Notes under the pieces: model-generated
Told to the model about the DNA's origin: nothing
What the model saw: only the letters and a program-made list of their open reading frames with translations
Database searches by the model: none
Assembly: GCF_019925205.1 (NCBI RefSeq)
Contig: NC_083567.1
Span: 25,358,001-25,422,000 of the forward strand
Direction: 5' to 3'
DNA: 64,000 nt
Source: Metopolophium dirhodum
Taxonomy: Eukaryota; Arthropoda; Insecta; Hemiptera; Aphididae
Shown: piece after piece, positions 60,584-64,000 of the stretch
Layout: the number at the start of each line of letters is the position of its first letter
Position numbering within the stretch: the first letter of the stretch is position 1
Program-made: the position numbers and the translations under genes

Positions 60584-61113
60584 GGGAGTTTACCAATTGC
60601 ACTTAAAATGACTTTTTTATATACTAATTGCGCTCAGTCTTTTCTGAGTCGATAGAGCAATTGTGCTTGGTAATTTTAAGGGTAATTTTAAGGGTAATAT
60701 TAATTTTATTCAATAGCACATACAACAATATTTTTATTGGAATATACTTAACATGAACATTAATAATACATAATATATTATTCTAATATAAACACAAATA
60801 TGTAGTTACAATTAAATAAATCATTATTACAATATTATTTTATATAACAGTACGTATATTGTAAGTGTATAATTAAAAATAATTAAAAATTATTCATAGT
60901 ATATAAATAAATACTTTATAAATGTTTTTTTCAGATTTAATAAAAACGATTTGTTCGTAAATAGTTTCAATTGTTTTCTATACAATGAATATCAATAGTT
61001 AGTACATTTATAATATAGCTAATATACATAAAAATATCTAAAGTATATGAAGCGCAATTGGTTTACTGACTCTACAATATAAATGTTGTTTTAGGCGCAA
61101 CTGGTTCATGCCC
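60584..61113. mobile_element. Possible inverted-repeat element with CAATTGCGC motifs
   Basis: GGGAGTTTACCAATTGCACT then TAAAATGAC (60584-60612) is mirrored by GTTGTTTTAGGCGCAACTGG then TTCATGCCC (61085-61113), about 20 of 29 positions. Between them the words AATTGCGCT, AGCAATTGTGC and GCGCAATTGG recur in both orientations (60630, 60656 and 61051). The interior is AT-rich and non-coding. A nested or old MITE pair is the simplest reading. Confidence 0.5.
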
Positions 61114-64000
61114 GCGGTCAATAGGCATAGATACATATGCTATATATATATCATATCTCAACGACCCATTTGACGACTACGGCACTACTTATGCTATTTT
61201 AACTGCAATATGTCATATTAAATTAATGTAAAAATATATGCAATAAGCGCGAGACGTGCAACAAAAACTGCTGCCGAGATATTTTATTAGGTTTATATAG
61301 CTGGTATTTAAGGCGAATATTACGGGTCGTCGTTGTCGGCAAAATAAATTTCTGCTTTGTCGAGCGGTCCACGTCGTCCGGCGGTCCCGCAAAGGCATCT
61401 GTATTCCGACATATAATCAGCGAGGAAGAATAAATAGCGCGAAGACGAATAAAATAAGATATGTGAGTTTTATAAATTTATCGTCCGTGAAAATACGACC
61501 CCCTAGCTCGATCGCGATTGAGTCGTATATAGCGCCGTCGTCTGCGTCACACCATAAATATTAATAATAATGATAATATTATAATATGAACAGTAAAATA
61601 CACACAATATACGCGTATTATACACACGCTCGTCCACATCTATATTCTATAGACAGCGTTATATTATATTATACGCACACGTGGCTGTCGCAACGATACT
61701 ATTCACAAATATATTATTATTATTATTATTTTTTATACCTTTTATATTCGTCGTCATTCCGCCTCATTACCATGTGCGCGCCTCGACGCGTAAAAACGTC
61801 GGTTGACGCGTGGCCGCCGCCGGCCGACGACGGCCTTTTCAGTTGTCAATATTATAAAGTCTTCGCCGCCGATGATAATGTTATAATGTCGTATCTGCGA
61901 AGGTATATTATAATATCGGTGGTACAAACGCGCTAGCATAAAGAGACGTATCGCGTAATAATATACGAGTGTTACGCGCACGTACCTACGCGGCCGAACC
62001 CGTTCGAAATGGAAAACGAAAGGCAGATAGGTACCTATAGGTATATTAATATGTATACCGAGATGCAGTACACATATATAATATTATTATTATATTATAA
62101 TATTATGATGTAGGTAATATTATAGCCGCTGCGGGAAGATAAAAAAAAAATGGCCCCCGTGCGAGTCGCGCACATGTATATATGTGTATAAAATATTATA
62201 ATAATAAGCGTGTATACAGTATATGTATATATATGTAGTACGTCGAGAGAATATTATTATAATATTATTACAACGACGACGCCGCCGCCGCCGAAGAGAC
62301 GACGACGACTGCGGCGGCGGACTATTTACGAGTAGATCGTAAAAATCCATTGAATGCAAAACAGAAATTGATCGGTTATTATAGAAAAAAAAAAATAAAA
62401 AAAAATGTATGCACACTTCGGCTTACTAAAGGTGGTACTGGATAGGAGTATAAATTACTTTGGCACTATTTATTATAATATATTGTACACGTATTATATA
62501 CAATATAATAAATACAGCTGATATATAGGTATATGTACCTATACTGCAGCAGTATAATATAATATAAATATATAATATATATATTTGTACGTGCGCCTGC
62601 ACGGTTTGACGGGTTTTTATATTTAAAATTTTTACCCCGAGGTCCGGCGACGACGAGTTACGATTTTTCAGAGAATATCGCCGTTGCAGTGTGATAGTCG
62701 GTAAAAATGAATATTATACGAACGATCAATAACTTTCGTCGAGCTGATCGATAACGCGTGTATATTGATGACCCGCGATGACCGTAATAATATTAAGTAC
62801 TCTCGCGACGGCGTACACGAACCACTATAATACCATGACACGTTAACGGTCCATAACTGTATTGGACTTTTAGAAATTCAACCGACTCTATTGTATTCCC
62901 ACCACGCGGAGGTCCTGTATTTAATATGATATAATATATGTGTACAGAGCGATCGTTTTAACACAGTGAACACTCATTATTTCAAAAGGTCTTATCGTCT
63001 ATTATAGGTATAAAGTACCTGCTACTATCAAAACTCAAAAGTTAGTTTTTTTAAACTTTGCTGTGATATGCCGCAAATCTACGTAGGTATGATATCGAAA
63101 CGCTGGAAAGGCATAAAAGGTTGAAATTTATTAATAAACGAGTTTCATACAAAAGTTATGATGGTTTTATTTATATTATTATATGTTGGTATGATTGAAA
63201 TATTGAATAGTTGATTAAAGTTACCAATTAGAAATATTTATAATATTAATCATTAGTCGAACGATAATTATTAGAATATATTCAATTAAATTTAATATAT
63301 GTCAGGATCAGAATCACAGTAATCTATCTTGGAATATTTCTTTGTAGGTACAAAGACTTTTTCCACTCTCTTCGACCCTCTTTTGTTTCAATGTCGACTA
63401 CCTGTAAATGCAGGTAAATAATTAAAGTCACAAAATAATTATAATTATAATAAATATAATATAATCTACATAATATTAAAAATTTTAAGTTAACTCAATT
63501 ATTACATTACCACGTAATCCATGCATTACAATGTATTTAATTGTATGGTGGTATTTTTATAAAGTAATATAAAGTAAATAATATATTGAATACCTAATTA
63601 TAAAGATAAATTATTATTATTAAATTAATATTTCTACCTATACTAAATGTTTTATAATATACATTTTAAACCTCATAAGTACATAATATTACTGTGCAAT
63701 TTTAAAAGATTTTGTTTTATTTTCTCCTTAAAGATATTGACGCTTTTTAATTTCCAACTTCAATTTTTGCAGTCCAGATCCTGAATTGAATGTAATTTAA
63801 TTTACTATAATTACTACCTATTCTAATGATAGTGCGGTAATTATATTTGAGTTCCATATTCAGGATGATGAAATAAATAAAAAATGTCGCCTATATTATT
63901 TCTCTCCATTAAAAACAGAGACACAGTTTTCCAATCAATTTACCTAGCTAAAGAATGTTCGTATTTGCGCGGATTTTCAGAATGTCGATGGATAAACACA
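61114..64000. other. AT-rich DNA with CpG patches to the right edge, no gene proven
   Basis: CpG-rich at 61310-61560, 61745-61870, 61970-62020, 62270-62330 and 62630-62830. It is quiet AT-rich DNA from 63100 to the end. ORFs on opposite strands at 61586-61981 overlap and share the same CpG patch. No exon or RNA gene could be supported. Confidence 0.5.
62273..62320. repeat. CCG/GAC trinucleotide tract with self-complementary ends
   Basis: GCCGCCGCCGCC (62281-62292) is followed after GACGACGACGACT-type text by GCGGCGGCGG (62311-62320), able to pair over about 10 bp. Confidence 0.85.

Overview
The window looks like nuclear DNA of an insect, most probably an aphid. This is inferred from its low GC content, long AT stretches, the recurrent GGTACCTA-type palindrome, CA/GA/AAT microsatellites, and dispersed repeats of a kind I associate with aphid genomes. 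I found no protein-coding gene I can name and no functional RNA gene. The content is satellite DNA, transposon remnants, local duplications and AT-rich spacer. No bacterial feature (operons, ribosome binding sites, CRISPR) is present.

Region 1 (1-11575) is a satellite array that enters from outside the left edge. Every monomer carries a GC-rich core (GGCGCCCGCAGGCAAAT or a variant) joined to A-tracts. Monomers come in a short class (125-138 bp) and a long class (192-219 bp). Thirteen of them form a 2199-bp higher-order repeat, which is copied again in whole or part at offsets 2199, 1322, about 3601 and about 2635. The array decays towards its right edge.

Region 2 (11.6-22.7 kb) is AT-rich and full of local duplications: a pair of long inverted repeats (12567-12822 and 14601-14963), a small MITE, a 250-bp direct repeat (15721-15977 and 16892-17139), and four diverged copies of one cassette (16.5, 17.6, 20.1 and 21.7 kb). 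On the minus strand these cassettes contain what looks like an exon end plus a very short intron. A hAT-like terminal-inverted-repeat element closes the region.

Region 3 (22.7-51.5 kb) is spacer with clear mobile elements. Two degenerate hAT transposons have perfect 8-bp target duplications (34401-35787 and 46610-47703), and both keep remnants of the transposase C-terminal dimerisation domain on the minus strand. Two non-autonomous Helitrons share a 3' end (42186-42692 and 44411-44539). Two retroposed elements have 9-bp target duplications: one 5S-rRNA-like (43514-43699) and one tRNA-derived SINE (49219-49506). A dispersed repeat family is present in both orientations (18985-19345, 20735-20800, 24942-25825 and 47780-48175).

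Region 4 (51.5-64 kb, and parts from 36 kb on) is AT-rich with many short CpG-rich patches and trinucleotide repeats. It could be intron or regulatory DNA of an unseen gene, but nothing in it proves this. One 70-codon minus-strand ORF with a signal-peptide-like start (58457-58669) is the least unlikely coding candidate.
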